Source: Streptococcus iniae
GTDB taxonomy: Bacteria > Bacillota > Bacilli > Lactobacillales > Streptococcaceae
DNA: 64,000 nucleotides
Assembly: GCF_030732225.1 (NCBI RefSeq)
Contig: NZ_CP132230.1
Location: forward strand, 1,702,001 to 1,766,000
Direction of reading: 5' to 3'
The notes below the pieces were generated by a model that was not told the DNA's origin, did no database searches, and saw only the letters and a program-made list of their open reading frames with translations. Position numbers and translations under genes: made by a program. Below, one piece after another: positions 18,360 through 27,292 of the stretch (the stretch's first letter is position 1; each line of letters opens with the position of its first letter).

Positions 18360-18388
18360 ATTATAGCAGAAAAGCCCTTGACTTCCAA
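18360..18388 (-). promoter_or_regulatory. tsaE promoter, predicts leaderless mRNA
   Basis: Read leftwards: -35 TTGGAA (18383-18388), a 17-bp spacer and -10 TATAAT (18360-18365). The base seven after the -10 is the A of the tsaE ATG (18353). Confidence 0.7.
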
Positions 18389-18416
18389 GTCTAAGCATGA
18401 GTAGCTCTAAGATAAG

Positions 18417-18439
18417 AAAAAAAGGCACCTCAAGGTGCC
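18417..18439 (-). terminator. Terminator of the purine permease gene
   Basis: GGCACC/GGTGCC (18434-18439 with 18424-18429) with a four-base loop is followed on the minus strand by seven T (18417-18423). It lies directly upstream of the tsaE promoter. Confidence 0.9.
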
Positions 18440-18446
18440 ACAAAAT

Positions 18447-19907
18447 CTATATAATCGCTAGAATAATAAAGTTCAATATAAAGAGCAAGGTTGCTCCCCA
18501 AAGAATAGGATGAACTTCTTTAGCTTTTCCTTTAACAATCTTAACCAAGCAGTAAAAAATGAAAGCTCCCGCAATCCCATAAGAAATAGAATAGCATAAG
18601 GCCATAAAGAAAGCTGCAAAGAAAGCCGGTAGCGCATCTTCAAAATTACTCCAGTCCACATCAAGAAATGAGGAAACCATCATAACCCCTACAATGATTA
18701 AAGCTGGTGCAGTTGCTGCCGCTGGAACAATTCCAACAATAGGAAGTAGTAAAATAGATAAGATAAAACATACTGCCGTTGAGACAGCTGTCAAACCAGT
18801 TCGACCGCCTTCAGCGATACCTGCTGCTGATTCAACATAAGTGGTTGTATTGGAAGTTCCAAAAAGTGCACCAATAGATGTCCCAATGGCATCTGCAAAA
18901 AGAGCACGATCCATTTTTGAATTAAAACCAGTGCTATTTTCAAGAGCCGCCTCATCTTCTGTTGAGAAGATTCCTGTTCGACGCCCTGTTCCAATGAAGG
19001 TTCCAATTGTATCAAAAGTGTCAGAAAGTGAAAATGCAAAAATTGTCATCAAAACAAGTGGTAACCTACTAGAATTGTTAAAAAGAGAAGACATGCCATC
19101 AAAAGCAGCTAAAAAAGTGACCCCTAATTCATCAAAGGCCTGGCCAATGTGATTTGCTCCAAAATTCACTGCTGATAAATTCACAACTCCCATCGGAATC
19201 CCCACTAAAGTTGTTACAACAATTCCTAACAAAATCCCACCACGAACATTTTTGATGACCAAAACTGCCATTAATAAAAGTCCAAATATGGCTAATAGAA
19301 CACTTGGATTGGTAAAGGTTGAAATAGCCGGAACGACCCCACCATTGGCATTAACAGAATAAAGCCCCTTAGCAAAGGTTTTAGCAGTTGCCTTAGCAGG
19401 TTCAACCCCATTAACGGCAACAATATTTTGTGCAGAAAGGGAAAAATCAATTATATCAGCATTTTTAAAGCCTAGATAGGCCACAAAAACACCAATACCA
19501 CCACCAATAGCATGTTGCAAACTCACGGGAATGGCTTTAATGATACTTTTTCGAACTTTTGTTACTGTGATGAAGATATTAAAGAGCCCGCAAAGGAAAA
19601 CCATTGCTAAAGCTTCTTGCCAAGTAAACCCTAAGCCAAAAACAACTGTGTAGGTAAAAAAGGCATTTAAGCCCATACCAGGAGCAAGTGCATAGGGGAC
19701 ATTGGCGAAAAGGCCCATTATTAAAGTTGAAATAGCAGCAGCAATAATCGTTGCTAGAAAAACAGCCTTAGTTGGCATTCCTGCAGCCCCTAAAATACTT
19801 GGATTAACAAACAAAATATAGGACATGGCAAAAAACGTTGTTAAACCAGCAACAAGCTCAGTAGAAACCTTTGTTCCATTTTCTTTTAACTTAAAAAACT
19901 TTTCCAT
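18447..19907 (-). CDS. NCS2-family purine (adenine/hypoxanthine/guanine) permease
   Basis: This 486-residue polytopic membrane protein is of the AzgA/PbuG branch of nucleobase:cation symporters. Family features seen are the N-terminal EKFFKLKENGTKVSTELVAGLTTF region, NPSILGAAGMP, APGMGLNAFF, the FGTSNTTTYVESAAGIAEGGRTGLTA block typical of AzgA, and about 12-14 hydrophobic helices. PurBox-like sites upstream support purine-dependent control. Exact base specificity cannot be read from sequence. A GGAGATTC site lies before the ATG at 19907. Confidence 0.9.
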   Translation of the reverse strand: MEKFFKLKENGTKVSTELVAGLTTFFAMSYILFVNPSILGAAGMPTKAVFLATIIAAAISTLIMGLFANVPYALAPGMGLNAFFTYTVVFGLGFTWQEALAMVFLCGLFNIFITVTKVRKSIIKAIPVSLQHAIGGGIGVFVAYLGFKNADIIDFSLSAQNIVAVNGVEPAKATAKTFAKGLYSVNANGGVVPAISTFTNPSVLLAIFGLLLMAVLVIKNVRGGILLGIVVTTLVGIPMGVVNLSAVNFGANHIGQAFDELGVTFLAAFDGMSSLFNNSSRLPLVLMTIFAFSLSDTFDTIGTFIGTGRRTGIFSTEDEAALENSTGFNSKMDRALFADAIGTSIGALFGTSNTTTYVESAAGIAEGGRTGLTAVSTAVCFILSILLLPIVGIVPAAATAPALIIVGVMMVSSFLDVDWSNFEDALPAFFAAFFMALCYSISYGIAGAFIFYCLVKIVKGKAKEVHPILWGATLLFILNFIILAII

Positions 19908-19975
19908 CTTTGTGGAATCTCCTTAAATGATAGTGACAAAAGTTCAAAAATCTCTTTTAGCATCTTTTTTTGTCT

Positions 19976-20043
19976 AAAACCGAACGTTTGAACTTAATTT
20001 ACGAACGATAAATATATATTACTACTATATCGTTCTTTTTTCA
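19976..20043 (-). promoter_or_regulatory. PurBox-like operators upstream of the purine permease
   Basis: AAAACCGAACGTT (19976-19988) matches the lactococcal/Bacillus PurR box AWWWCCGAACWWT at 12 of 13 positions. ATTTACGAACGAT (19997-20009) matches at 11 of 13. An inverted GAACGATA/TATCGTTC pair (about 20003-20010 and 20029-20036) suggests a further half site. PurR control is inferred; no purR gene is in the window. Confidence 0.6.
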
Positions 20044-20135
20044 AGTAAAATCATTTAATCCTTCAAATAAAATAGCAAGCTGATCTAAAAATCTTTTTTT
20101 CTTTTATTACTGTCCATTTTTGATATAATTTACAT

Positions 20136-20948
20136 ATGACTAAAAAAATAATCGCAATCGACCTTGATGGGACCCTTCTTCATCAAGATAGTACAATCTC
20201 ACACTTCACAAAAGAAACCATCAAAAAAGTGCAAACTAAGGGGCATCAGGTCATTATTTCAACTGGTAGACCCTACCGTATGGCTTTAGACTACTACTTA
20301 CAATTAGAACTTAAAACCCCAATTATTACATTTAACGGTTCTTTAACTCACATGCCAGAACGCAAATGGGAATACGAACATAATGTAACACTGGAAAAAA
20401 AATACCTGTTAGACCTTTTAAAATACCAAGACGACTTTAAGATGGATTTTATCGCCAGTGAATACCGTAAAAATTTTTACATTACAATGGATAACAAAGA
20501 AAAAATCAATCCTCAACTTTTTGGTGTCGATAAAATCACTGATGATATGGCATTAGAGCGTCATAAAATCACTCGCAATCCAAACGCTTTATTGACTCAA
20601 ACACATCATGAGGATAAATACGCGCTAGCAAAAAGTATGCGTTCTTTCTTTAAAGATGAAATCGAAGTCGATTCTTGGGGCGGACCACTAAACATTCTAG
20701 AGGTATCTCCCAAAAATATTAATAAAGCCTATGCTTTACATTACCTCCTTAAAATCATGAATAAAGATAAAAAGGACCTCATTGCCTTTGGTGATGAACA
20801 CAACGACACTGAAATGCTTGCTTTTGCAGGGACAGGTTATGCTATGAAAAATGCAAGCTCTGTTCTCCTTCCCTATGCAGACCAACAATTGCCGTGGACT
20901 AACGAGGATGACGGAGTGGCTAAAAAACTTGAAGAGCTTTTCTTATGA
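20136..20948 (+). CDS. Cof-type HAD-IIB family sugar/nucleotide phosphatase
   Basis: This 270-residue cytosolic HAD hydrolase has motif I DLDGTLL (residues 9-15, nucleophile and acid/base Asp), motif II STGRP, a C2 cap of mixed alpha/beta in the middle, and motifs III/IV with the K of NINKAYAL and FGDEHNDTEML. Substrates of such Cof proteins are usually sugar phosphates, FMN or PLP; this one is unknown. A TATAAT lies near 20123. Two terminators follow. Confidence 0.9.
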   Translation: MTKKIIAIDLDGTLLHQDSTISHFTKETIKKVQTKGHQVIISTGRPYRMALDYYLQLELKTPIITFNGSLTHMPERKWEYEHNVTLEKKYLLDLLKYQDDFKMDFIASEYRKNFYITMDNKEKINPQLFGVDKITDDMALERHKITRNPNALLTQTHHEDKYALAKSMRSFFKDEIEVDSWGGPLNILEVSPKNINKAYALHYLLKIMNKDKKDLIAFGDEHNDTEMLAFAGTGYAMKNASSVLLPYADQQLPWTNEDDGVAKKLEELFL

Positions 20949-20958
20949 GACTAAACGA

Positions 20959-20989
20959 AACCACTTTGATTCCTCAAAGTGGTTTTTTT
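20959..20989 (+). terminator. First terminator after the Cof phosphatase gene
   Basis: AACCACTTTGA (20959-20969) pairs perfectly with TCAAAGTGGTT (20974-20984), ending in a run of seven T. Confidence 0.92.
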
Positions 20990-20998
20990 ACACTTTTT

Positions 20999-21024
20999 AA
21001 GGCTTCAAAACCAAGCCTTTTTTC
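20999..21024 (+). terminator. Second tandem terminator
   Basis: AAGGCTT (20999-21005) pairs with AAGCCTT (21013-21019) and is followed by TTTTC. It is a back-up terminator before the man promoter. Confidence 0.7.
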
Positions 21025-21166
21025 ATTTTTTCTCATTATTTTCACTCATTTTTTGCAGTTTTGTCTAAGCTTATCCTCAAATACGGTTATATTATAGTAG
21101 AATAGGCTTTTATTGCTTGTTTTTGTGATTGATTTTGCATGTTTTTACTATTTTTTGAAAAAACTA

Positions 21167-21195
21167 TTGATTTTTCATTGAAAACGTTTTACAAT
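21167..21195 (+). promoter_or_regulatory. manLMN promoter with cre-like CcpA site
   Basis: -35 TTGATT (21167-21172), a 17-bp spacer and -10 TACAAT (21190-21195). The spacer contains TGAAAACGTTTTAC (21179-21192), matching the CcpA consensus TGNAARCGNWWWCA except at the last two bases. Catabolite control by CcpA is inferred. Confidence 0.65.
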
Positions 21196-21308
21196 AGAGT
21201 CGTTCTTGAATTTCGTTTTTTTGAAAAAGAATTGCCAAATGATATTTGGAAAGGAGATTATTCTTTTTCATTTCAACGAGAAATATTTTAAAAGGAGGAA
21301 GAACAAGA

Positions 21309-22298
21309 ATGGGTATCGGTATTATTATTGCCAGCCACGGTAAATTTGCTGAAGGCATTCATCAGTCCGGTTCTATGATTTTTGGTGAACAAGAGAAAGT
21401 ACAAGTTGTTACTTTCATGCCAAACGAAGGTCCAGATGATTTATATGCACACTTCAACAATGCTATTGCACAATTTGATGCTGATGATGAAGTCCTTGTA
21501 CTAGCTGACTTATGGAGTGGATCTCCATTTAACCAAGCTAGCCGTGTTATGGGAGAAAACCCTGACCGCAAGATGGCTATCATCACAGGTCTTAACTTGC
21601 CAATGCTTATTCAATCCTACACAGAGCGTCTAATGGATGCTAATGCAGGTGTTGAACAAGTTGCAGCAAATATTATTAAAGAGTCTAAGGACGGGGTTAA
21701 AGCCCTTCCTGAAGAACTAAACCCAGTTGAAGAAGTTGCAAGCAAAGAAGCTGCTCCTGTAGTACAAGGTGCTATTCCAGCTGGTACAGTTATCGGTGAT
21801 GGTAAACTTAAAATCAATCTTGCCCGTATTGACACACGTCTTTTACATGGACAAGTTGCAACAGCATGGACGCCTGCTTCAAAAGCAAATCGTATCATCG
21901 TTGCTTCAGATGAAGTTGCCAGTGATGACCTTCGTAAACAATTGATCAAACAAGCTGCTCCTGGTGGGGTTAAAGCTAACGTTGTTCCAATCAGCAAATT
22001 GATTGAAGCTTCAAAAGATCCTCGTTTCGGAAATACTCACGCACTTATTCTTTTCCAAACACCTCAAGACGCACTACGTGCTGTTGAAGGTGGTGTTGAG
22101 ATTGAAGAGTTGAACGTTGGTTCAATGGCTCACTCAACTGGTAAAACAATGGTTAACAACGTTTTATCTATGGATAAGGACGATGTTGCTACTTTTGAAA
22201 AATTACGTGACTTGAATGTCAAATTTGATGTTCGTAAAGTACCTAATGATTCTAAGAAAAACTTGTTTGAGCTTATCGAAAAAGCAAACGTCAAATAA
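21309..22298 (+). CDS. manL: Mannose/glucose PTS EIIAB component
   Basis: This cytoplasmic phosphotransfer subunit of the Man-type PTS imports mannose, glucose and amino sugars. The start ATG at 21309 is preceded by AGGAGG and gives 329 residues; an upstream frame extension was rejected. The EIIA domain (1 to about 125) has His10 in [11 protein letters not shown] flexible Ala/Glu/Val linker (about 135-160) leads to the EIIB domain with phosphorylatable His180 in [12 protein letters not shown]. It is first in manLMN. The 85-base gap to manM holds a weak hairpin (22329-22346). Confidence 0.96.
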   Translation: MGIGIIIASHGKFAEGIHQSGSMIFGEQEKVQVVTFMPNEGPDDLYAHFNNAIAQFDADDEVLVLADLWSGSPFNQASRVMGENPDRKMAIITGLNLPMLIQSYTERLMDANAGVEQVAANIIKESKDGVKALPEELNPVEEVASKEAAPVVQGAIPAGTVIGDGKLKINLARIDTRLLHGQVATAWTPASKANRIIVASDEVASDDLRKQLIKQAAPGGVKANVVPISKLIEASKDPRFGNTHALILFQTPQDALRAVEGGVEIEELNVGSMAHSTGKTMVNNVLSMDKDDVATFEKLRDLNVKFDVRKVPNDSKKNLFELIEKANVK

Positions 22299-22383
22299 GT
22301 TCATCTCATTTAAGTTTTTAATCGTTATGTTGCTACTTTTTGCAACTAATCGTTTCGTTAACATACTTTGAAAGGATTACAAA

Positions 22384-23193
22384 ATGTCAGATATTTCAAT
22401 TATTTCTGCAATTTTGGTCGTAATCGTTGCCTTCTTCGCTGGTCTTGAAGGTATCCTCGACCAATTTCAAATGCACCAACCACTTGTTGCATGTACATTA
22501 ATCGGTCTTGTAACAGGACATCTTGAAGCTGGTGTCATTCTTGGTGGTACACTTCAAATGCTTGCTCTTGGTTGGGCAAACATTGGTGCTGCCGTTGCAC
22601 CAGATGCTGCACTTGCTTCTGTTGCTGCCGCTATCATCTTAGTTAAAGGTGGAGATTTCACTCAAAAAGGAATCACATTCGCTTATTCAACAGCTATCCC
22701 ACTTGCTGTTGCTGGTCTTTTCCTTACTATGATCGTTCGTACTTTATCAACTGCACTTGTACACGCTGGAGATAAAGCAGCCGCTGAAGGTAACTTCGCT
22801 GGTATTGAACGTTTCCACTTTGCAGCTCTTTTACTTCAAGGTCTTCGTATTGCTATCCCAGCTGCCCTTCTTGTTGCTGTACCTACTGAAGCCGTTCAAT
22901 CTGTTTTAAATGCTATGCCTGCATGGTTAAACGAAGGTATGCAAATCGGTGGTGCTATGGTTGTTGCCGTAGGTTATGCTATGGTTATCAACATGATGGC
23001 AACTCGTGAAGTATGGCCATTCTTCGCTCTTGGTTTCGCTCTTGCAGCTATTAGTCAGCTAACACTTATTGCTATGGGTGTTATCGGTGTTGCTATTGCC
23101 TTTATCTACCTTAACCTTTCTAAACAAGGTGGTAGCGGAGTTGGATCAGCTGGTTCAACAGATCCAATCGGCGATATCCTAGAAGACTACTAG
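22384..23193 (+). CDS. manM: Mannose/glucose PTS EIIC component
   Basis: This is an integral membrane EIIC subunit of the Man family, 269 residues with about eight hydrophobic helices that form the sugar path with EIID. Family features include the start ISIISAILVVIVAFFAGLEGILDQFQ and GLVTGHLEAGVILGGTLQML. It is also the known receptor subunit for class IIa bacteriocins in related bacteria. GAAAGG lies upstream of the ATG, and manN follows after 16 bases. Confidence 0.95.
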   Translation: MSDISIISAILVVIVAFFAGLEGILDQFQMHQPLVACTLIGLVTGHLEAGVILGGTLQMLALGWANIGAAVAPDAALASVAAAIILVKGGDFTQKGITFAYSTAIPLAVAGLFLTMIVRTLSTALVHAGDKAAAEGNFAGIERFHFAALLLQGLRIAIPAALLVAVPTEAVQSVLNAMPAWLNEGMQIGGAMVVAVGYAMVINMMATREVWPFFALGFALAAISQLTLIAMGVIGVAIAFIYLNLSKQGGSGVGSAGSTDPIGDILEDY

Positions 23194-23209
23194 AAAGGGG
23201 TAAGATCAA

Positions 23210-24121
23210 ATGACTGAACAAATTAAATTAACAAAATCAGACCGTCAACGTGTTTGGTGGCGTTCACAATTCTTACAAGGTTCTTGGAACTATGAGCGTA
23301 TGCAAAACATGGGTTGGGCTTACGCACTTATCCCAGCACTTAAAAAATTATACACAACTAAAGAAGATCGTGCTGCTGCTCTTGAGCGTCACATGGAATT
23401 CTTTAATACTCATCCATACGTTGCAGCACCAATCATCGGTGTAACACTTGCTCTTGAAGAAGAAAAAGCAAACGGTACGCCAATCGATGATAAAGCTATC
23501 CAAGGTGTTAAAATTGGTATGATGGGGCCTTTGGCTGGTATCGGTGATCCAGTATTCTGGTTTACAGTTCGTCCAATCCTTGGAGCACTTGGTGCTTCTC
23601 TTGCATCAACTGGTAACATTGTTGGTCCACTTCTATTCTTCTTTGGATGGAATATCATTCGTATGTCATTCTTATGGTACACTCAAGAATTTGGTTACAA
23701 AGCAGGTTCTGAAATTACTAAAGACATGTCTGGTGGTATCCTTCAAGACATCACTAAAGGTGCTTCAATCCTTGGTATGTTCATCCTTGCAGTTCTTGTT
23801 CAACGTTGGGTATCAATCAACTTCACTGTTAACCTTCCAGGTAAACAATTAGCTGAAGGTGCTTATGTTGTTTTCCCAGATGGTGCCGTTAAAGGTGCTG
23901 AGTTAAAAGGTATTCTTGGCCAAGCCCTTAGCGGAATGAGCCTAGATAAAATGCAAGCTCAAACGCTTCAAGGACAATTAAATTCACTTATTCCAGGATT
24001 AGCAGGATTACTGCTTACTTTCCTTTGCATGTGGTTATTGAAGAAAAAAGTTTCTCCAATCGCAATCATCATCGGTTTGTTTGCATTTGGTATCATTGCT
24101 CACCTATTACACATCATGTAA
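23210..24121 (+). CDS. manN: Mannose/glucose PTS EIID component
   Basis: This EIID subunit has 303 residues. The amphipathic N-terminal half contains FLQGSWNYERMQNMGWAYALIP and GIGDPVFWFT, both strongly conserved in EIID. C-terminal transmembrane segments lie near 185-205, 245-270 and 280-300. It partners with ManM in the membrane. AAAGGGG lies upstream of the ATG, and an intrinsic terminator immediately follows. Confidence 0.95.
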   Translation: MTEQIKLTKSDRQRVWWRSQFLQGSWNYERMQNMGWAYALIPALKKLYTTKEDRAAALERHMEFFNTHPYVAAPIIGVTLALEEEKANGTPIDDKAIQGVKIGMMGPLAGIGDPVFWFTVRPILGALGASLASTGNIVGPLLFFFGWNIIRMSFLWYTQEFGYKAGSEITKDMSGGILQDITKGASILGMFILAVLVQRWVSINFTVNLPGKQLAEGAYVVFPDGAVKGAELKGILGQALSGMSLDKMQAQTLQGQLNSLIPGLAGLLLTFLCMWLLKKKVSPIAIIIGLFAFGIIAHLLHIM

Positions 24122-24130
24122 TAAAAGAAG

Positions 24131-24160
24131 GTCTGAGGCTCAAGTCTCAGACTCTTTTTT
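24131..24160 (+). terminator. Terminator of manLMN
   Basis: GTCTGAG (24131-24137) pairs with CTCAGAC (24146-24152) around an eight-base loop, followed by a long T run. Confidence 0.88.
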
Positions 24161-24190
24161 TAATTTAAGAAAAAAACTATTCAGATAATA

Positions 24191-24199
24191 TGGTATAAT
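24191..24199 (+). promoter_or_regulatory. Extended -10 promoter of manO
   Basis: TGG-TATAAT (TATAAT at 24194-24199) is an extended -10 without a clear -35. It suggests manO is also transcribed separately from manLMN. Confidence 0.55.
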
Positions 24200-24229
24200 A
24201 GCTATAAATCATAAAGTAAAGGATCGCAA

Positions 24230-24604
24230 ATGGCACAATCTTTAAACACAAGTGTGGAATACAAAACAAAAGCAGTCTCATACTTAGGCATGGGAGGCAA
24301 AGTCGGGCAGCTACTACTCGGCGATAAAGCACTTGAATTCTATAACGATAAAAATGTTAATGATTATATTCAAATCCCTTGGACATCTATAAATCAAATC
24401 GGTGCCAATGTTTCTCGAGGAAAAGTTGGAAGACACTTCGAAATCTTCACAGATCAAGGCAAATTTTTATTTGCTTCCAAAGACACAGGTAAGATTTTAA
24501 AAATCACACGCCAACATATTGGCAATGACAAAGTGATTAAATTACCAACCTTAGTCCAAACCATATTGACAAAACTGTCATCTCGAATCAAAAACAAGAA
24601 GTGA
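24230..24604 (+). CDS. manO: ManO, DUF956 family protein
   Basis: This 124-residue protein of the DUF956 family almost always follows Man-type PTS operons in Lactobacillales. It contains no transmembrane segment and no catalytic motif that I recognise; the body is a predicted beta-rich PH-like fold (EFYNDKNVNDYIQIPWTSINQIGANV). A regulatory role for the mannose PTS is assumed from context only. It has its own extended -10 promoter after the man terminator. Confidence 0.85.
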   Translation: MAQSLNTSVEYKTKAVSYLGMGGKVGQLLLGDKALEFYNDKNVNDYIQIPWTSINQIGANVSRGKVGRHFEIFTDQGKFLFASKDTGKILKITRQHIGNDKVIKLPTLVQTILTKLSSRIKNKK

Positions 24605-24634
24605 TTCTAATAACCATAGATTCACTTCTTTTTC
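24596..24634. terminator. Bidirectional terminator manO / acyltransferase
   Basis: AAGAAGTGATTCTA (24596-24609) pairs with TAGATTCACTTCTT (24617-24630), 13 of 14 pairs, with T runs on both strands. It overlaps the last codons of manO. Confidence 0.8.
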
Positions 24635-25704
24635 TAATTATCTTCAAAAGGGACTTTCTCATCAATCCAATTCAACAAACAGGCAACTTTCAACCATTGA
24701 AAGATATGTTGTCTTCCTTTTTCAATCAAAAAGGCCAGACAATAAATCATAACACTAACAGCTAGAATTAGAAAAGGATAGATAACAATTGGAACTTCTA
24801 CAAAAGATTCTGCAAAGTCTCGAATAAAAAATTTAACAAGCAATGGATGTAGATGTGCTAAATAAATTCCTAAAGTTGCCGGAGAAACCATCACAATAAA
24901 TGGGTACAGTCGACTTTTTTCAGATAGTGGCATTTTAGCAAAAATGATAAATAAACTAACTGCTCCCAAACTTAAACTCGGTGAAACATACCAATACCAT
25001 ATATTCCCCACTAAAAACTTCATGACATAAGTAACAAACATACAGAAGAAAAATAGCATTAATAAATAACTTCTTCGAAACACTTCTAAATCTAGCCGTT
25101 CCAAATATGCCCCAAGGATATAAAGAATCATCAACCAAGTCATTTCAAAACCTTTACTCAAAGAAAATTCTGCAACGGAATTATTCATCACTGCCGGCAA
25201 TACAGAGAAAACAATTGTCATCAATAGCACTAAATGCCCCAGTTGTCTGTCTGACAATCCCCTTAAGCCAGCATTAATCACTGGAATAAAAATTAAAAGT
25301 CCAAAGTAGGCCGTTATATACCAATAATTCCCACTAACAATTGGCAAAAAAGCATGTTGCCAGTCTTTAAGACCAACAGGAAAGCCTAGAAGGTAAATAA
25401 AAAAAGTGATTCCAAAACTATAAAAGAAAACTTGCAGCCAAATATTAGCTAGCTTGGAATACTTGTAACTTGTATGAACGCCAACATAACCACTAATAAG
25501 AGCATAACAGTTGACTGCTCCATAAACTAAAACTTGAATAATCCAAGTGGTGATAAAATAAGGGTCGCTTTCTCCTGAGACACTTGACCTAATCCCTCCC
25601 TTACCTAACACATGAGTCACAACAATCATAAACATGGATATAATTCTCAATAAATCAAGTCCATAATGGTATTTTCTTACTGTTTTTTCTGCATTTCCAT
25701 TCAT
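24634..25704 (-). CDS. Acyltransferase family 3 membrane protein
   Basis: This 356-residue integral membrane O-acyltransferase (OafA/WecH type) has about ten hydrophobic helices. The N-terminal motif DLLRIISMFMIVVTHV has the catalytic-type His of this family. The central NYWYITAYFGLLIFIPVINAGLR resembles WecH-like acetyltransferases. Such enzymes acetylate cell-surface glycans or peptidoglycan; the acceptor is unknown. It is a single gene between manO (convergent) and the serS T-box (divergent). Confidence 0.85.
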   Translation of the reverse strand: MNGNAEKTVRKYHYGLDLLRIISMFMIVVTHVLGKGGIRSSVSGESDPYFITTWIIQVLVYGAVNCYALISGYVGVHTSYKYSKLANIWLQVFFYSFGITFFIYLLGFPVGLKDWQHAFLPIVSGNYWYITAYFGLLIFIPVINAGLRGLSDRQLGHLVLLMTIVFSVLPAVMNNSVAEFSLSKGFEMTWLMILYILGAYLERLDLEVFRRSYLLMLFFFCMFVTYVMKFLVGNIWYWYVSPSLSLGAVSLFIIFAKMPLSEKSRLYPFIVMVSPATLGIYLAHLHPLLVKFFIRDFAESFVEVPIVIYPFLILAVSVMIYCLAFLIEKGRQHIFQWLKVACLLNWIDEKVPFEDN

Positions 25705-25774
25705 AAGGGCATTTTAGCATAAAAAGGTAATACTAGGCAATAATAACCACTTTTGATAAGATTCATCTTGTCAG

Positions 25775-25802
25775 TTTACATTTCTATTTTTTCTGATATA
25801 AT
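25775..25802 (+). promoter_or_regulatory. serS promoter
   Basis: -35 TTTACA (25775-25780), a 16-bp spacer and an extended -10 TGA-TATAAT (TATAAT at 25797-25802). Confidence 0.75.
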
Positions 25803-25809
25803 AGTCCTA

Positions 25810-25985
25810 TCGGATAAGTAATATTTTAAACTTTTCAGAAAGTCTGTGGTCGCTGTGAACAGATAAGCACAAAATATGAAATTCTACCGAGTGATAAAAT
25901 GACATAACAATAAAGTGCACAGATTGTGAAGCTGGATGGAACCGCGCAAAAGCGCTCCAGCAGTATCATTATCTGTGCTTTTTCT
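25810..25985 (+). promoter_or_regulatory. T-box riboswitch of serS
   Basis: This tRNA-sensing leader contains the T-box core TGGAACC (25937-25943) inside an antiterminator (GCTGGA at 25931-25936 with TCCAGC at 25956-25961; GCGC/GCGC with AAAA loop). The competing outer helix GCACAGAT (25917-25924)/ATCTGTGC (25971-25978) ends in five T and acts as terminator. Stem I lies at about 25815-25890; within ATGAAATTCTACC the likely specifier is TCT (Ser) followed by A. Uncharged tRNA-Ser should favour readthrough. The specifier is my inference. Confidence 0.88.
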
Positions 25986-26008
25986 TATTTAAAATAAAGG
26001 AGATCCCT

Positions 26009-27286
26009 ATGTTAGACTTAAAACGTATTCGTACTGACTTTGAAGCCCTTGCTCAAAAACTTGAAACACGTGGTGTTTCAGCAGAAACACTAACAGAATT
26101 AAAAGACTTAGACGAAAAACGTCGTCAATTATTGGTCAAAACTGAAGAGTTAAAAGCAGAGCGTAATCTTTCTTCTGCTGCAATCGCACAAGCAAAACGT
26201 CAAAAAGAAGATGCCAGCCAGCAAATCGCTGAAATGCAAAAACTATCTGCTGACATCAAAAGCATTGACACTGAACTGGCAGAAATCGATGAAAAAGTAA
26301 CAGCAATTATCACGGTCCTGCCAAATACTCCTCATGATTCTGTTCCTGTCGGTGCTGACGAAGAAGAAAATCTCGAAGTTCGCCGTTGGGGGACCCCTCG
26401 TGAATTTGATTTTGACATCAAAGCACATTGGGATTTAGGTGAAAATTTAGACATCCTTGATTGGGAACGTGGTGCAAAAGTAACTGGTGCTCGTTTCTTA
26501 TTCTACAAAAATCTCGGAGCTAGACTAGAACGTGCCCTTTATAACTTTATGCTTGACGAGCATATTAAAGAAGGTTACCAAGAAATCATTACCCCTTACA
26601 TGGTCAACCATGAATCAATGTTCGGAACAGGACAATACCCAAAATTCAAAGAAGATACTTTTGAGTTAGCGGACTCAAACTTTGTTCTCATTCCAACGGC
26701 AGAAGTACCTCTAACCAACTACTATCGTGGTGAGATCCTAGACGGTAAAGAATTACCAATTTACTTCACCGCTATGAGCCCATCATTCCGCTCAGAAGCT
26801 GGTTCAGCTGGCCGAGATACCCGTGGATTGATCCGTTTACACCAGTTCCATAAAGTCGAAATGGTCAAATTTGCTAAGCCAGAGGAATCTTACCAAGAAT
26901 TGGAAAAAATGACTGCCAACGCAGAAAACATCCTCCAAAAACTAAATCTCCCTTACCGTGTCTTAGCTTTGTGTACTGGCGATATGGGCTTCTCAGCAGC
27001 AAAAACCTATGACCTTGAAGTTTGGATTCCTGCACAAAATGCCTACCGTGAAATCTCAAGCTGTTCAAATACAGAGGACTTCCAAGCGCGCCGTGCGCAA
27101 ATTCGCTACCGCGACGAAGCAGACGGCAAGGTTAAACTCTTGCATACTCTGAACGGTTCAGGATTAGCTGTAGGCCGTACCGTCGCAGCCATTTTAGAAA
27201 ACTATCAAAACGCGGATGGTTCAGTAACCATCCCCGAAGCACTACGTCCATACATGGGTGGTGTAGAAGTTATCTCACCAAAATAA
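26009..27286 (+). CDS. serS: Seryl-tRNA synthetase
   Basis: This class II aminoacyl-tRNA synthetase has 425 residues. An N-terminal coiled-coil arm (about 1-100, rich in Glu, Lys, Gln) contacts the long variable arm of tRNA-Ser. Catalytic motifs are seen: motif 2 [21 protein letters not shown] and motif 3 [30 protein letters not shown] is also conserved. AAAGGAG lies upstream of the ATG. Expression is governed by the upstream T-box. A bidirectional terminator follows. Confidence 0.97.
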   Translation: MLDLKRIRTDFEALAQKLETRGVSAETLTELKDLDEKRRQLLVKTEELKAERNLSSAAIAQAKRQKEDASQQIAEMQKLSADIKSIDTELAEIDEKVTAIITVLPNTPHDSVPVGADEEENLEVRRWGTPREFDFDIKAHWDLGENLDILDWERGAKVTGARFLFYKNLGARLERALYNFMLDEHIKEGYQEIITPYMVNHESMFGTGQYPKFKEDTFELADSNFVLIPTAEVPLTNYYRGEILDGKELPIYFTAMSPSFRSEAGSAGRDTRGLIRLHQFHKVEMVKFAKPEESYQELEKMTANAENILQKLNLPYRVLALCTGDMGFSAAKTYDLEVWIPAQNAYREISSCSNTEDFQARRAQIRYRDEADGKVKLLHTLNGSGLAVGRTVAAILENYQNADGSVTIPEALRPYMGGVEVISPK

Positions 27287-27292
27287 GATAGC

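Larger units (their letters stand above)
20949..21308. other. Intergenic region before manLMN
   Basis: This 360-base gap holds two tandem terminators for the Cof gene, an AT-rich stretch with no supported gene, the man promoter with a cre-like site, and a leader of about 105 bases ending in AGGAGG before manL. No further structure was recognised. Confidence 0.7.
25705..26008. other. Intergenic region holding the serS promoter and T-box leader
   Basis: This 304-base gap contains the divergent start of the acyltransferase gene, the serS promoter (25775-25802), the T-box leader and the serS ribosome binding site (AAAGGAG). No further gene was seen. Confidence 0.75.

Noticed and set aside
22299..22383. 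Hairpin GTTGC/GCAAC in the manL-manM gap as an attenuator or terminator
   Set aside because: There are only five base pairs with an eight-base loop and no T run after it; manM clearly needs readthrough. It may be a minor processing site.
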